Shown here: piece by piece, positions 1 through 9,073 of the stretch | Layout of the letters: every line of letters starts with the position of its first letter | Position numbering within the stretch: the stretch's first letter is position 1 | NCBI GenBank assembly: GCA_964351985.1 | Contig: CAYGPR010000013.1 | Span: 20,787-84,786 of the forward strand | Length of the DNA stretch: 64,000 bases | Origin: Meishania sp964351985 | GTDB taxonomy: Bacteria; Bacteroidota; Bacteroidia; Flavobacteriales; Flavobacteriaceae | Direction of reading: 5' to 3' | Program-made: the position numbers and the translations under genes | Notes under the pieces: generated by a model | Databases searched by the model: none | What the model was told of the DNA's origin: nothing | Seen by the model: the letters and a program-made list of their open reading frames with translations, nothing else

Positions 1-1418
1 TCTGGGGAAGTATAGGCGTATAAGATGCCCTCCTTGTTAAAACCTACATCCTTGTTTTCGATATAATCCATTTGGCGCATCACAAAATAGGAAATGGAGG
101 TTATAGAGATTAATATCACGAATTGGCTTACGATCAAATATTTTCTAATGGAAAAATGTTGAAAGCGGTTGTCCCTTAGATTTTCCTTGAAAAGGCTCAA
201 GGTATCTTTCCAGGATAGGAAAATGGCCGGAGCGATACTTGCCAAAATACCCATTACCACTGCCAAGGTAATCAGGAGCATAAGGGTCTGGGGTGCCTTA
301 AATATGTTGGTACTCAAATTCACGCCCATAAGTTCGTTGAACGACGGGACCACTAATGAGATCAAAAGTGCTAAAATCGGCAAGGAGATCAAGGCCAACA
401 GAACTCCTTCTATTATAAACTGCAGGGCGATGGAGTAATTCAAAGCGCCCATGGCCTTCTTTATACCAATGGTTTTTCCTTGTTTTGATTTGATGGCCAA
501 GGTAAAATTGGCGTAGTTAAATAATGTGATGACCAGAATGAACAGGGCAAAACCTCCAATCAGTAGTATAAAGGAATAATTGCCCGGTGTTTTCAGTTCA
601 TAAAGAATAGTGGACTTTAAGTGAATATCTTCCAGAGGCTGCAAGAAGTGTTTTTTGTACAAGGGGTCCTTAACAATTCTCGGATTGATGGTTGCCATGG
701 AAGCGTTCAACTGATCTTCAACCTCCTTGTAATTGGCATTATCAGCCAGGCCCAAATACACCCTACTGCCCCAATAATCGATTTGGGGTTTGCTCAATGC
801 CATGGAAAAATCAAAATGGGAATTCAAGGGAACATCTTCAATAATGACAGCAACTTGAAAACTATCTTCACCGATAGTTATGGCTTGCCCCACAACAGCC
901 GAAGGATTCTCCATAGCATCGCCAAATATCTTAGAGGCCGATGTCGCCGTCAATAAGACTTTATTAACACCGTTTCCAAAGTCGGAAAGACTTCCAGCCA
1001 AAGGTTTCCAAGTGAATAGGGTCGCGAACTCTTGGGGGGTGTTGGTGTTCAGAAAGTCTTTTTCCTGCACTCGGTTTCCGTTCCATTCCACATATTCCAA
1101 ATTTTCCGATGTAATGAATTGGGCTGCGTTCTCAACTCCAGTAACATTTTTCAACGCCGCTACCTGCTCTTTTTGAGTTGTGGGATCGTTATCACTCCAT
1201 TGTACAACGCTGTAGTCCTGTGAACGATAGCTCCACGCAAGACGATATATATTTTCCGAATTCACATGGAATTTATCGTAGCTATATTCAAACCCGATGT
1301 AGCCAATCGCGACAAAAGCAACAAAAAGGCCCGCAACCAAACTTAGTAAGTTGAATACCGTAAAAAAACGGTTTCTCAAAAACCCTCTCAATGCAATTTT
1401 TAAACTTGTCAGTATCAT
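1..1418 (-). CDS. FtsX/MacB-type ABC transporter permease 1 (3' end beyond window)
   Basis: No stop codon occurs in this frame before the left edge, so the C-terminus is missing. The start ATG (1416-1418) lies 9 nt after the stop of the preceding permease, so the two are co-transcribed. The N-terminus (MILTSLKIALRGFLRN) is followed by a membrane segment near residues 18-40, a MacB-type periplasmic domain, and the first FtsX unit with its IGIKKAMG coupling motif. It is the most divergent of the array: it lacks the MFKNYLKIAWR-type start of its neighbours and has QGKTIGIKK where they have RAKE(I/V)GIRK. Family knowledge: these permeases work with a MacB/LolD-type ATPase. The only such ATPase seen here is at 19116-19811. 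Substrate unknown. Confidence 0.9.
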   Translation of the reverse strand, partial: MILTSLKIALRGFLRNRFFTVFNLLSLVAGLFVAFVAIGYIGFEYSYDKFHVNSENIYRLAWSYRSQDYSVVQWSDNDPTTQKEQVAALKNVTGVENAAQFITSENLEYVEWNGNRVQEKDFLNTNTPQEFATLFTWKPLAGSLSDFGNGVNKVLLTATSASKIFGDAMENPSAVVGQAITIGEDSFQVAVIIEDVPLNSHFDFSMALSKPQIDYWGSRVYLGLADNANYKEVEDQLNASMATINPRIVKDPLYKKHFLQPLEDIHLKSTILYELKTPGNYSFILLIGGFALFILVITLFNYANFTLAIKSKQGKTIGIKKAMGALNYSIALQFIIEGVLLALISLPILALLISLVVPSFNELMGVNLSTNIFKAPQTLMLLITLAVVMGILASIAPAIFLSWKDTLSLFKENLRDNRFQHFSIRKYLIVSQFVILISITSISYFVMRQMDYIENKDVGFNKEGILYAYTSP

Positions 1419-1427
1419 ACTATTTTT

Positions 1428-3875
1428 TTATTCTGTTCGTAAACTTTTTATGGGATTTGCATTTGCCTTGGCAATCGTTCGAATACTCATGATCGCCAAA
1501 GCGATGACCAACATAGCCACTCCGCTTGCCGCAAATACCCACCAGCTCAGTTCCGTTTTATAGGCAAAATCTTGCAGCCAATTGTTGATTCCGTACCAAG
1601 CGATCGGGGCGGCTATAACGAATGCTATTCCAACCAAGATCAAGAATTCCTTGCAAAGCAAAAGGTTCAATTGGGTCAATGAGGCGCCTAAAACTTTTCT
1701 GATGCCGATTTCTTTGGTGCGGCGTTCGGTGGTATGGATGACCAGGCCCAATAATCCCAAACAGCTGATCAAAATGGCGAGGCCTGTGGCCCATTTCAGC
1801 AAGATCGAGGTTTTGCTTTCCTGTTCATAAAACCGTTCAATGGTATCGTCCATAAATTTTGGGTCAAAATCGAAATCCGGATACACTTTATCCCAAGCCG
1901 CTTCCACTTTCGCCATATTCTGTGTCCACTCACCAGAACTATCAGTATCAAAAGAAAGATGAAGTGTATTGAACTGGGCATATTCATTTCGGTTCCAGTC
2001 GCCGACCAACGCCATAGGTTCAATGCCCGTTCGCAGCGAACGTTGGTAAAAATCGTCCATTACGCCCACTATCGGGTAGGCATCCTTTCCTTCGCCTAGC
2101 ATTTTGCCGACGGCCTCTTCAGGAGTTTTGAAACCTAGTTGGCGCATAAATGTTTTGTTGATGACGTATTCGCGAATCGTATCATTCAATGGCATACGGC
2201 CCGCCAGTAATTTCAACTTATACAATTTTAGATAATCAGAATCTCCAAAAAGCAATTGCAGATCAGAGCGCACCTCTTTTTTTCCATCTTTATACGTAAC
2301 TCCCATGGAGTTCCAACTTCTAGAGGCCGGTGGATTACCGCCCATGGTTATTTGCTTAATGTGTGGAATCGCCTTTACTTCCTGCATAAACCTAAGTTTT
2401 TTGTCCATCGAACGGTCATTGTAAGGTGTTCTCACATAGGCTATGGCATCGGTCTTAAAGCCCATATCTTTAGTCATCAGAAAATGAATTTGCTTGCCAA
2501 CCAATAGGGTGGCTATGATAAAAATCTGGGCTATGGTAAATTGAAAAACCGTCAAATACTTGCGAAGTGAACCTTTGTCGCTATTAGGTAAAATTTGATT
2601 CTTCAATACCGATACAGGTTTGAAACGTGAAAGCACCAGTGCCGGATAAAACCCTGATAATAAAGTCAAAATCAATAATAGAACTAGAGCCCCAACAATC
2701 AGCATAGGGCTTTTAAAGAGTTGGAAATCGACCCCTTTGGGCATGAAATCCACAAATAGCCGTAGTAGCCAAGAAGAGAGTAAAAGCGATACAGCCGCAG
2801 CGGTCAAAGTTAAAATCAAGGTCTCGCCCAAAAATTGGTAAATCAGTTGTTTTCTAGAGCTACCAAGTGTTTTTCTGATTCCGATTTCCTTAGCGCGTTG
2901 GGTTGCTTGTGCCGTGTTCAGGTTTACAAAGTTGATACAGCCTAAAAGCAACAAAAACAGGGCGACAAAGGCAAGACTCATCAGAACAGGCGTACTCGCT
3001 TGGTCTCTACTATAATCAAAGGTGCCGTATTTAGGGTTAAAATGTAGGTCGGCCAAAGGCTGTAAACGAAAATCGCGTAGCTGCCCAAAGGCGATAGCGT
3101 CTTTATCTTGATGTTCTTTGGCAAAATCGCTCAATTGGCTTTGAACCAAAGCCGGGTCAGTATTTTCTTTCAGTTTTATGAACAATTGAGAGGCACTATT
3201 GGTGCTGCCCCAGCTGTCATCTCCCAAGATATTTTTAGCCCCTTCGGTACCCAGAGTCTTTGTCGAAATGAATTCCTCAAAGAAAAGGTCGCTTCGCTCC
3301 TCAAAATTTTTGACGATGCCAATCACGCTAATTGGTATGGAATCGTCATAAACAAGTGTTTTTCCGATAACCTCGTTCGGGGCAAGTTCAGGAAAATACT
3401 GTTGTGCCCTTGATTGGCTCATAACGACCTCACCCGGTTGGGATAGGGCAGTTTTTGCATCCCCCGCCAGCCATTGATAGTCAAAGATTTGAAAATAGCT
3501 GTTATCACAGTAGATAACATTTTCAGGTTGCATAAATACCCTTACCCGTTCCTGATTCTCAACTCGATAGGGTTTATTGGTAAAAAACGGACTTATGAAT
3601 TCAACACTGGGAGTCTCTTCTTCAAGGGTTTTTGCCAACGGCACTGAAACACCGGGATTATAAGACTTATTCTCCGGATACGTGAATTCCGTTGTAACCC
3701 GATAAATCCGATCTCCATTGGCATGAAATTTATCGAAGGTCATGTCAAAATAAATCATCGCGCCTATGACAAAGGCGGAACTTAGGCCTATTGAGAGGCC
3801 AATGATGCTAATCAAGGAAAACGCCTTGTTCTTCCAGATGTTTCGGAATGCGATTTTTAGATAGTTTCTGAACAT
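1428..3875 (-). CDS. FtsX/MacB-type ABC transporter permease 2
   Basis: 815 aa inner-membrane permease with duplicated architecture: an N-terminal membrane helix (about 20-42), a MacB-type periplasmic domain (about 45-285), an FtsX unit with three helices preceded by RAKEIGIRKTLG, then a second helix near 440, a second periplasmic domain and a second FtsX unit with RTKEIGIRKVLG. Each polypeptide therefore carries two permease halves. It ends in NPIKSLRTE, an ending shared by most members of the array. The 155-bp gap upstream (3876-4030) contains short GC stems (3967-3980 and 4003-4017) but no TGT-N11-ACA pair or TGGCAT box, so transcription probably comes from the promoter upstream of permease 3. 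Confidence 0.93.
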   Translation of the reverse strand: MFRNYLKIAFRNIWKNKAFSLISIIGLSIGLSSAFVIGAMIYFDMTFDKFHANGDRIYRVTTEFTYPENKSYNPGVSVPLAKTLEEETPSVEFISPFFTNKPYRVENQERVRVFMQPENVIYCDNSYFQIFDYQWLAGDAKTALSQPGEVVMSQSRAQQYFPELAPNEVIGKTLVYDDSIPISVIGIVKNFEERSDLFFEEFISTKTLGTEGAKNILGDDSWGSTNSASQLFIKLKENTDPALVQSQLSDFAKEHQDKDAIAFGQLRDFRLQPLADLHFNPKYGTFDYSRDQASTPVLMSLAFVALFLLLLGCINFVNLNTAQATQRAKEIGIRKTLGSSRKQLIYQFLGETLILTLTAAAVSLLLSSWLLRLFVDFMPKGVDFQLFKSPMLIVGALVLLLILTLLSGFYPALVLSRFKPVSVLKNQILPNSDKGSLRKYLTVFQFTIAQIFIIATLLVGKQIHFLMTKDMGFKTDAIAYVRTPYNDRSMDKKLRFMQEVKAIPHIKQITMGGNPPASRSWNSMGVTYKDGKKEVRSDLQLLFGDSDYLKLYKLKLLAGRMPLNDTIREYVINKTFMRQLGFKTPEEAVGKMLGEGKDAYPIVGVMDDFYQRSLRTGIEPMALVGDWNRNEYAQFNTLHLSFDTDSSGEWTQNMAKVEAAWDKVYPDFDFDPKFMDDTIERFYEQESKTSILLKWATGLAILISCLGLLGLVIHTTERRTKEIGIRKVLGASLTQLNLLLCKEFLILVGIAFVIAAPIAWYGINNWLQDFAYKTELSWWVFAASGVAMLVIALAIMSIRTIAKANANPIKSLRTE

Positions 3876-4030
3876 GGTTCTCGTTTTGAGATTTTAAACA
3901 ACCGCTTTTATTTCTGTTTTCGTTTTTTATTTGACATTCCGCAAGACATCTCTAAAGTTACCTCAAGGGGACAATACCCCTAATCAAGCTGCTCGTCCAA
4001 GTAAAGGGTTTCCCTTTGGGAGCTAAAGGG

Positions 4031-6418
4031 CTATTCCGTTCGCAAACTTTTAACCGGGTTCGCCAAGGCAGCTTTTATCGCCTGAAAACTGACTGTGAAA
4101 AGTGCTATCATCAAGGCTGCAAAACCTGCGATGGCAAAAACAAGCCATCCAATTTCGATGCGGTAAGCAAAGGCCTCAAGCCACTTTTGCATAAGAAAAT
4201 AGGCCAAGGGGAAGGCGATGATCAAGGCCAGCCCGACCAACTTCAAAAAGTCTTTGGATAACATTTGGGTGATGCCCAAAACGGTAGCGCCCAACACTTT
4301 TCGTACCCCGATTTCCTTTTTACGCTGTTCTGCCATAAAGGCGGCCAATCCGAATAATCCAAGACAGGCAACGAAAATGGCGAGGCCACAGAATATGAGT
4401 CCGATAGTGGCGGCTTTCTGTTCCCGCGCGTACAACGTCTCCATTTTTTTGTCCAAAAAGGAGTATTCAAAAGCGGAATCGGGTATAACTTTTTGAAAAA
4501 TACTTTCCAATTCGCCTAGTGTATTTGAGAGTGCGGCACTACTCAAGCGGACCAAAAGATATGATTTCGGTTCGCGATCGCTATTGTGAAACGCGTAAGC
4601 ACCAATCGGCCGGTGCAGCGATTCAAAATTAAAATCGTCGACTACACCTCTGATGTATGCATTGTTGCCCAACCACATATTCACTTTTTTACCAATGGCC
4701 TCATCAGGGCTCAAGCCCAGATAATCGATTGCCTTTTTATTGAGTAGCACTTCGACCAAGGTATCTCCCTCTTGTTTGAACGCAGGCAATGGTTTTCCGG
4801 CCAATAGTTTCAATTGGAGTACATCGATGATACTGGCATCGGAAACGTTGGTCTGAATGTTCAGGCCTTGTTCATCATTCTCATCTTTAAAAATGGAACG
4901 TCCACTGACATCCAATCCCGGGAAGCCTTGGGCCATACCTACTTCAGATACTGTGGTCAAGGCCTTGAATTCTTGTAATAGGGCTTCTTCGTTGGCGTCA
5001 TTATTGATACCTCCCGTAGCAATGGCAATCACATTTTCAGGATTATAACCCAAGTTTTTATCCTGCATATATTGTATTTGCTGATACACCACCAATACCC
5101 CAACGATCAATATGACCGATGCGGCAAACTGTAGCACTACAAGGCCTTTTCGTACAACTCCATTGCCGCCACCGGTAGCTTTGTTCTTCAAAATTGTATT
5201 CGGCGAAAAACCGGAAAGATAAAATGCGGGATACGATCCGGAAACCAAAGTCGTCAATGCCCAAAACAACAGTAGACCGATTATGAATTCAAAACTGAAT
5301 AACGATTCCAATTGCAGGTCGCTTAGTGTAAGTGCATTGAAAATGGGCATTAATACAACAGCCATAAACATTCCGATACCCAATGCGATCAGGGTAATAA
5401 AACCGGTCTCTGCATAAAATCGCCCGATCAGATTCGATACCGAAGCTCCCAACGTCTTATTGATACCCACATCTTTGGCTCTTTTTTGAGAGCGGGCTGT
5501 CATGAGGTTCATATAGTTCACACAGGCGATCAGCAATATCAGAACGGCAAGAAACGACAGGTTTCGAATTTCTTTGATATCCCCGATTCGAGATGTGTAG
5601 CTATTAAAATAGTTCGCGGAATACAGATGAACTCTTTGCAAAGGTTGCACCGATAAGGAAAACCATTGACCTTCCTTATCCACATTTTTGTCCAAGACCT
5701 GTTGCAACTGTTTTTCGGTGGATGCCATCGTTGCGTTTTCGTTCAATAGCAAATAGGTCTCGAAACTTGAGTTACCCCAACTCGGTTCTTTGGCAAAACC
5801 TCTCGTATTGAACGAAGCGATAAGGTTTGCATCTAAAGTACTGTTTGACGGGAAATCTTTAAAGACAGCGGTTACTTCCAATTCATGCCTGTTATCGACC
5901 TTAATACTCTTGCCCATGGGATCGGCATCTCCAAAATACTTTTTGGCGGTACTTTCGGAAATTGCGACGGTATTTGGTCGTTGCAATGTTCTTTCGGCGT
6001 CGCCCTTGACCATTTCAATACCGAAAATGGTAAAGAGTTCGGGGTCGCACCAAAAGAGTCGATTTTCAGTGAAATTGGAGTTATCGACATTTACAAAAGC
6101 CGATTGGCCAAAACCGTGTTGAAGCATGCGAGCCGCATATTTTACATCTGGAGCATCGTTTTTCAAAGCCGGGGCCAATGCGGCCGGAGCGGTCGCCCAT
6201 ACCTCGCTATTGAACATATCATCGTCTGTATTGACCAATACGCGATAGATATCGTCCTTTTTAGTGTATTGGTTATCAAAACCAAGTTCGAAATTTATGA
6301 AAGCGAACAAAAGAATGGCGATGGTAAGTCCAATGGACAAGCCTAAAATATTGAGTACTGAAAACATACGGTCCGTTTTCAGGTTTCGCCAGGCGATTTT
6401 AATGTGGTTTTTTAGCAT
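4031..6418 (-). CDS. FtsX/MacB-type ABC transporter permease 3
   Basis: 795 aa from the ATG at 6416-6418 (MLKNHIKIAWRNLKTDRMFS), which matches the start of its paralogues. The frame is open for 25 further codons to 6493, but that extension reads through the proposed sigma-54 promoter at 6470-6484 and is unlikely to be translated. Coupling motifs are RAKDVGINKTLG (first FtsX unit) and RKKEIGVRKVLG (second). The protein ends NPVKSLRTE. It is the first gene of the third regulated unit, which continues through permeases 2 and 1. Substrate unknown; family role is moving lipids, peptides or drugs out of the inner membrane. Confidence 0.93.
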   Translation of the reverse strand: MLKNHIKIAWRNLKTDRMFSVLNILGLSIGLTIAILLFAFINFELGFDNQYTKKDDIYRVLVNTDDDMFNSEVWATAPAALAPALKNDAPDVKYAARMLQHGFGQSAFVNVDNSNFTENRLFWCDPELFTIFGIEMVKGDAERTLQRPNTVAISESTAKKYFGDADPMGKSIKVDNRHELEVTAVFKDFPSNSTLDANLIASFNTRGFAKEPSWGNSSFETYLLLNENATMASTEKQLQQVLDKNVDKEGQWFSLSVQPLQRVHLYSANYFNSYTSRIGDIKEIRNLSFLAVLILLIACVNYMNLMTARSQKRAKDVGINKTLGASVSNLIGRFYAETGFITLIALGIGMFMAVVLMPIFNALTLSDLQLESLFSFEFIIGLLLFWALTTLVSGSYPAFYLSGFSPNTILKNKATGGGNGVVRKGLVVLQFAASVILIVGVLVVYQQIQYMQDKNLGYNPENVIAIATGGINNDANEEALLQEFKALTTVSEVGMAQGFPGLDVSGRSIFKDENDEQGLNIQTNVSDASIIDVLQLKLLAGKPLPAFKQEGDTLVEVLLNKKAIDYLGLSPDEAIGKKVNMWLGNNAYIRGVVDDFNFESLHRPIGAYAFHNSDREPKSYLLVRLSSAALSNTLGELESIFQKVIPDSAFEYSFLDKKMETLYAREQKAATIGLIFCGLAIFVACLGLFGLAAFMAEQRKKEIGVRKVLGATVLGITQMLSKDFLKLVGLALIIAFPLAYFLMQKWLEAFAYRIEIGWLVFAIAGFAALMIALFTVSFQAIKAALANPVKSLRTE

Positions 6419-6469
6419 GTTATTCCGTTTTAAGTATCTCTTACCCCTTTGCGCGTGATAAAAAAAGAG

Positions 6470-6484
6470 TCGATTTTCATGCCA
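6470..6484 (-). promoter_or_regulatory. Sigma-54-type promoter P3 (-24/-12) for permeases 3-2-1
   Basis: Minus strand reads TGGCATGAAAATCGA, with GG at 6483-6482 and the -12 dinucleotide (GA) ten bases later at 6471-6470. The -24 half fits the sigma-54 consensus TGGCAC well; the -12 half has TCGA where TTGC is expected. The same 15-mer occurs at P2. A transcript would start near 6458, about 40 nt before the ATG of permease 3. The first T of TGGCAT lies exactly 64 bp from the dyad pair at 6548-6586. Confidence 0.7.
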
Positions 6485-6547
6485 TACATTCAATCATTTC
6501 ATTGTCAATTACTTATAGCAAAACTCATTGAAAAAGTATCCTTTGAG

Positions 6548-6586
6548 TGTATAAATTTTTGACAATGGATGTACAATATGTTTACA
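6548..6586. promoter_or_regulatory. Tandem 17-bp dyads (enhancer pair UAS3)
   Basis: Two dyads, TGTATAAATTTTTGACA (6548-6564) and TGTACAATATGTTTACA (6570-6586), are separated by 5 bp, so their centres are 22 bp (about two helical turns) apart. Identical spacing occurs at 14047-14085 and 22658-22696. They would sit about 90-128 bp upstream of the predicted transcript start, a normal position for NtrC-family activators. The likely binder is the regulator at 22841-24205 (inference). Confidence 0.75.
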
Positions 6587-6607
6587 TACCCCAGAGGCTT
6601 GAATCGG

Positions 6608-9040
6608 TCATTCGGTGCGCAAGCTTTTTATAGGGTTTACCACCGCCGCCTTAATGCTCTGATAGCTTACCGTAATTATAGCGATACCGATTGCCAATAA
6701 AGCCGCCAGACCAAACACCCACCAAGGGATATCGATACGATATGAAAAATCTTCGAGCCATTTGTTCATGGCGAACCAGCCAATGGGCAGCGAAATAAGA
6801 ATTGCTATACCCACCATTTTAAGAAAGTCAGTGGTCAAGCGGTAGGTAATTTGGCTGACACTGGCCCCGAGCACCTTTCGAATACCGATTTCTTTAGTAC
6901 GTTTTTGGGCATTGAAGGCGGCGAGACCAAACAGACCCAAGCACGCAATTAGAATGGAGAGTATGGAAAAGACCATGAATATTTTACCCAATCGCTGCTC
7001 GGCCTCATATACAGTGTTGAAAGAATCATCCATAAAACGATAGCTAAAGGGTTGGCCTGGGGCAAGTTTTTCCCATATACCTTCTATACTTGCGATTGCA
7101 CTTGAAAAGTCTCCGGCATTCAACTTTATGGCCATATTCCCGGTGGAACGGTTCATTAAAAGGCACAAAGCTCCAATATCTTCCCGCAATGATTCGTAGT
7201 GGAAATTTCTGACCACACCGATGATAGTGTAGAATTCAGACTCTTCCACATCTATATCTTGAGAAATTCGCATCCCCAAAGCTTCTTTAGCCTCCATGCC
7301 CAAAACGGGAAGGGCTGCTTCATTAATAATTACAGCAGTGGAATCAGTACTGAACCGCTCGTCAAAATTGCGTCCAGCAACAAGTTCCATATTCAAGGTC
7401 GGAACGTACTCTTTGTCCACATTCCAGATTTGCATCTGAATGGCATTTTCTTGCTCCCTAGAACCTTCCTTAAAAAAAGAAGTGTTCGACCTCGCCGATG
7501 GCGTTGGTAAAAAACTACTCAACGTTGCGCTTTGCACGGGCCCTAATTTAACGACCTCTTCCTTGAAAGTATCCACTTGTTTGCCAGCTGCAAAGGTATC
7601 CTCGATCAGTATCACTTGTTCTTTCGAAAAACCGAGATCCTTCCCTTGAATATAATTCAGTTGTTGAAAAACCACCAAGGTGGCGATGATCAAAAACACC
7701 GAAATAGCGAATTGAAAGACGACCAAGGCATTTCGGATACCTCCGCCCCCGACATCTTTTTGGCCTCCACCTTTTAGGGTTTTGACGGGCATGAAGCGCG
7801 ACATAAAGAACGCCGGATAACTTCCGGAGAAAAGGCCTAGCAATAGCGTGGCAAGCAACAAAATCAACCAGAAAAATGGATTTTCATAAGGGATGGAAAT
7901 CGATTTTCCAGAAAGTTCATTAAAGAACGGAAGTACCACGATTGCTATAATCAGCGCCAAGAGCAACGAAATAAAAGCGATCAGTCCCGATTCGATTAAA
8001 AACTGACGCACGAGATCCAATTTGTTAGACCCCAAGGTTTTGCGTATGCCGACCTCTTTTGCTCTTTTTAAAGAATGTGCCGTAGAGAGATTCATAAAGT
8101 TCACACTGGCCAATACCATCAAGAAAAGAGCTATAAATGACAGGATGTAGACATTTTGAATACTACTGTTGCCGCTCATTTCGGATTGCCTGTTAGAATA
8201 AAGATGAATGTCGGTCAGGGGCATGGTATGATATCTGTAATAGTTCCCTGAAGCCGCAAATGACTCCGCCGTAATACCCGGAAAAACTTGTTGCGCCCAT
8301 GGAAGTAGATATTTTTCAAGTATCGATTCCAATGGAGCTTGAAATTCTTCGCCCTTGGCCCTAGGTATTAATTTGATGAACGTATAGTAGTTCGTATTGC
8401 CCCAGAGATTTTCGCGGGAGTCGGCCAATCCGGCCATGGCCAAAAAAACGCTATGATCCCTCAGAAAAGAATTTTTAGGTAGATCTTCTATGACCCCGGT
8501 TACCGTATATGTGTCGGTATTGTTCAAAAGAAGGCTTTGGCCTAAGGCATTCTGTACACCAAAATGTTTCTCTGCAGCCGTTCTCGTCAATACTAAGGTA
8601 TTGGGTTGGGTGAGTGCGGTTTTCACATCCCCTACCAAAAGGTCGATTCCGAAAAAATCAAAGAAAGTGGAGTCGGCAAATGTGGCGCGGAGTTCTTTGG
8701 TATTGGCTTCGGTACCACTTTTTTTTAAGAGCATGCTTCCTTGGTCCCTAAACCTAACAGTGGATTCGACCTGCGGGAAATCACGTAATAAAGTTCCCGC
8801 CATGGGTGCCGACGTTTGAGAAGCTTCTATTTCTGCACCGCCAAACTTAATGTCTGCATCTATGCGATAGATACGATCGGCATCGGCGAACATTTTGTCA
8901 AAACTCAGTTCGTCATATATGTATAATGAGATGAGTAGACCTCCGGCCATGCCAATGGCGAGTCCGAAGGTGTTGAGGAAGGTAAAAAAGGGTTGCTTTT
9001 TAAGGCTTCTCCAGGCGATTTTTATATAGTTTTTAAACAT
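6608..9040 (-). CDS. FtsX/MacB-type ABC transporter permease 4
   Basis: 810 aa, start MFKNYIKIAWRSLKKQPFFT, with an N-terminal helix near 20-43 containing an AIGMAGGLLISLYIY stretch. Coupling motifs are RAKEVGIRKTLG and RTKEIGIRKVLG; the ending is NPIKSLRTE. It follows permease 5 after a 33-nt gap (9041-9073) with no promoter-like box, and is the last gene before promoter P3. About 190 bp downstream of its stop, up to the start of permease 3, hold UAS3 and P3. I see no strong terminator behind it, so read-through into the third unit is possible. Confidence 0.93.
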   Translation of the reverse strand: MFKNYIKIAWRSLKKQPFFTFLNTFGLAIGMAGGLLISLYIYDELSFDKMFADADRIYRIDADIKFGGAEIEASQTSAPMAGTLLRDFPQVESTVRFRDQGSMLLKKSGTEANTKELRATFADSTFFDFFGIDLLVGDVKTALTQPNTLVLTRTAAEKHFGVQNALGQSLLLNNTDTYTVTGVIEDLPKNSFLRDHSVFLAMAGLADSRENLWGNTNYYTFIKLIPRAKGEEFQAPLESILEKYLLPWAQQVFPGITAESFAASGNYYRYHTMPLTDIHLYSNRQSEMSGNSSIQNVYILSFIALFLMVLASVNFMNLSTAHSLKRAKEVGIRKTLGSNKLDLVRQFLIESGLIAFISLLLALIIAIVVLPFFNELSGKSISIPYENPFFWLILLLATLLLGLFSGSYPAFFMSRFMPVKTLKGGGQKDVGGGGIRNALVVFQFAISVFLIIATLVVFQQLNYIQGKDLGFSKEQVILIEDTFAAGKQVDTFKEEVVKLGPVQSATLSSFLPTPSARSNTSFFKEGSREQENAIQMQIWNVDKEYVPTLNMELVAGRNFDERFSTDSTAVIINEAALPVLGMEAKEALGMRISQDIDVEESEFYTIIGVVRNFHYESLREDIGALCLLMNRSTGNMAIKLNAGDFSSAIASIEGIWEKLAPGQPFSYRFMDDSFNTVYEAEQRLGKIFMVFSILSILIACLGLFGLAAFNAQKRTKEIGIRKVLGASVSQITYRLTTDFLKMVGIAILISLPIGWFAMNKWLEDFSYRIDIPWWVFGLAALLAIGIAIITVSYQSIKAAVVNPIKSLRTE

Positions 9041-9073
9041 GACAATTGATTTTTAATGATTGATGATTCTATT

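Noticed and set aside
3960..4020. GGGG/CCCC and AAAGGG/CCCTTT stems as a terminator between permeases 3 and 2
   Set aside because: Short, no T-run, and no promoter is visible for the genes downstream.
5885..6346. 153-aa plus-strand frame
   Set aside because: Antisense to permease 3, which has clear domains; no family features.
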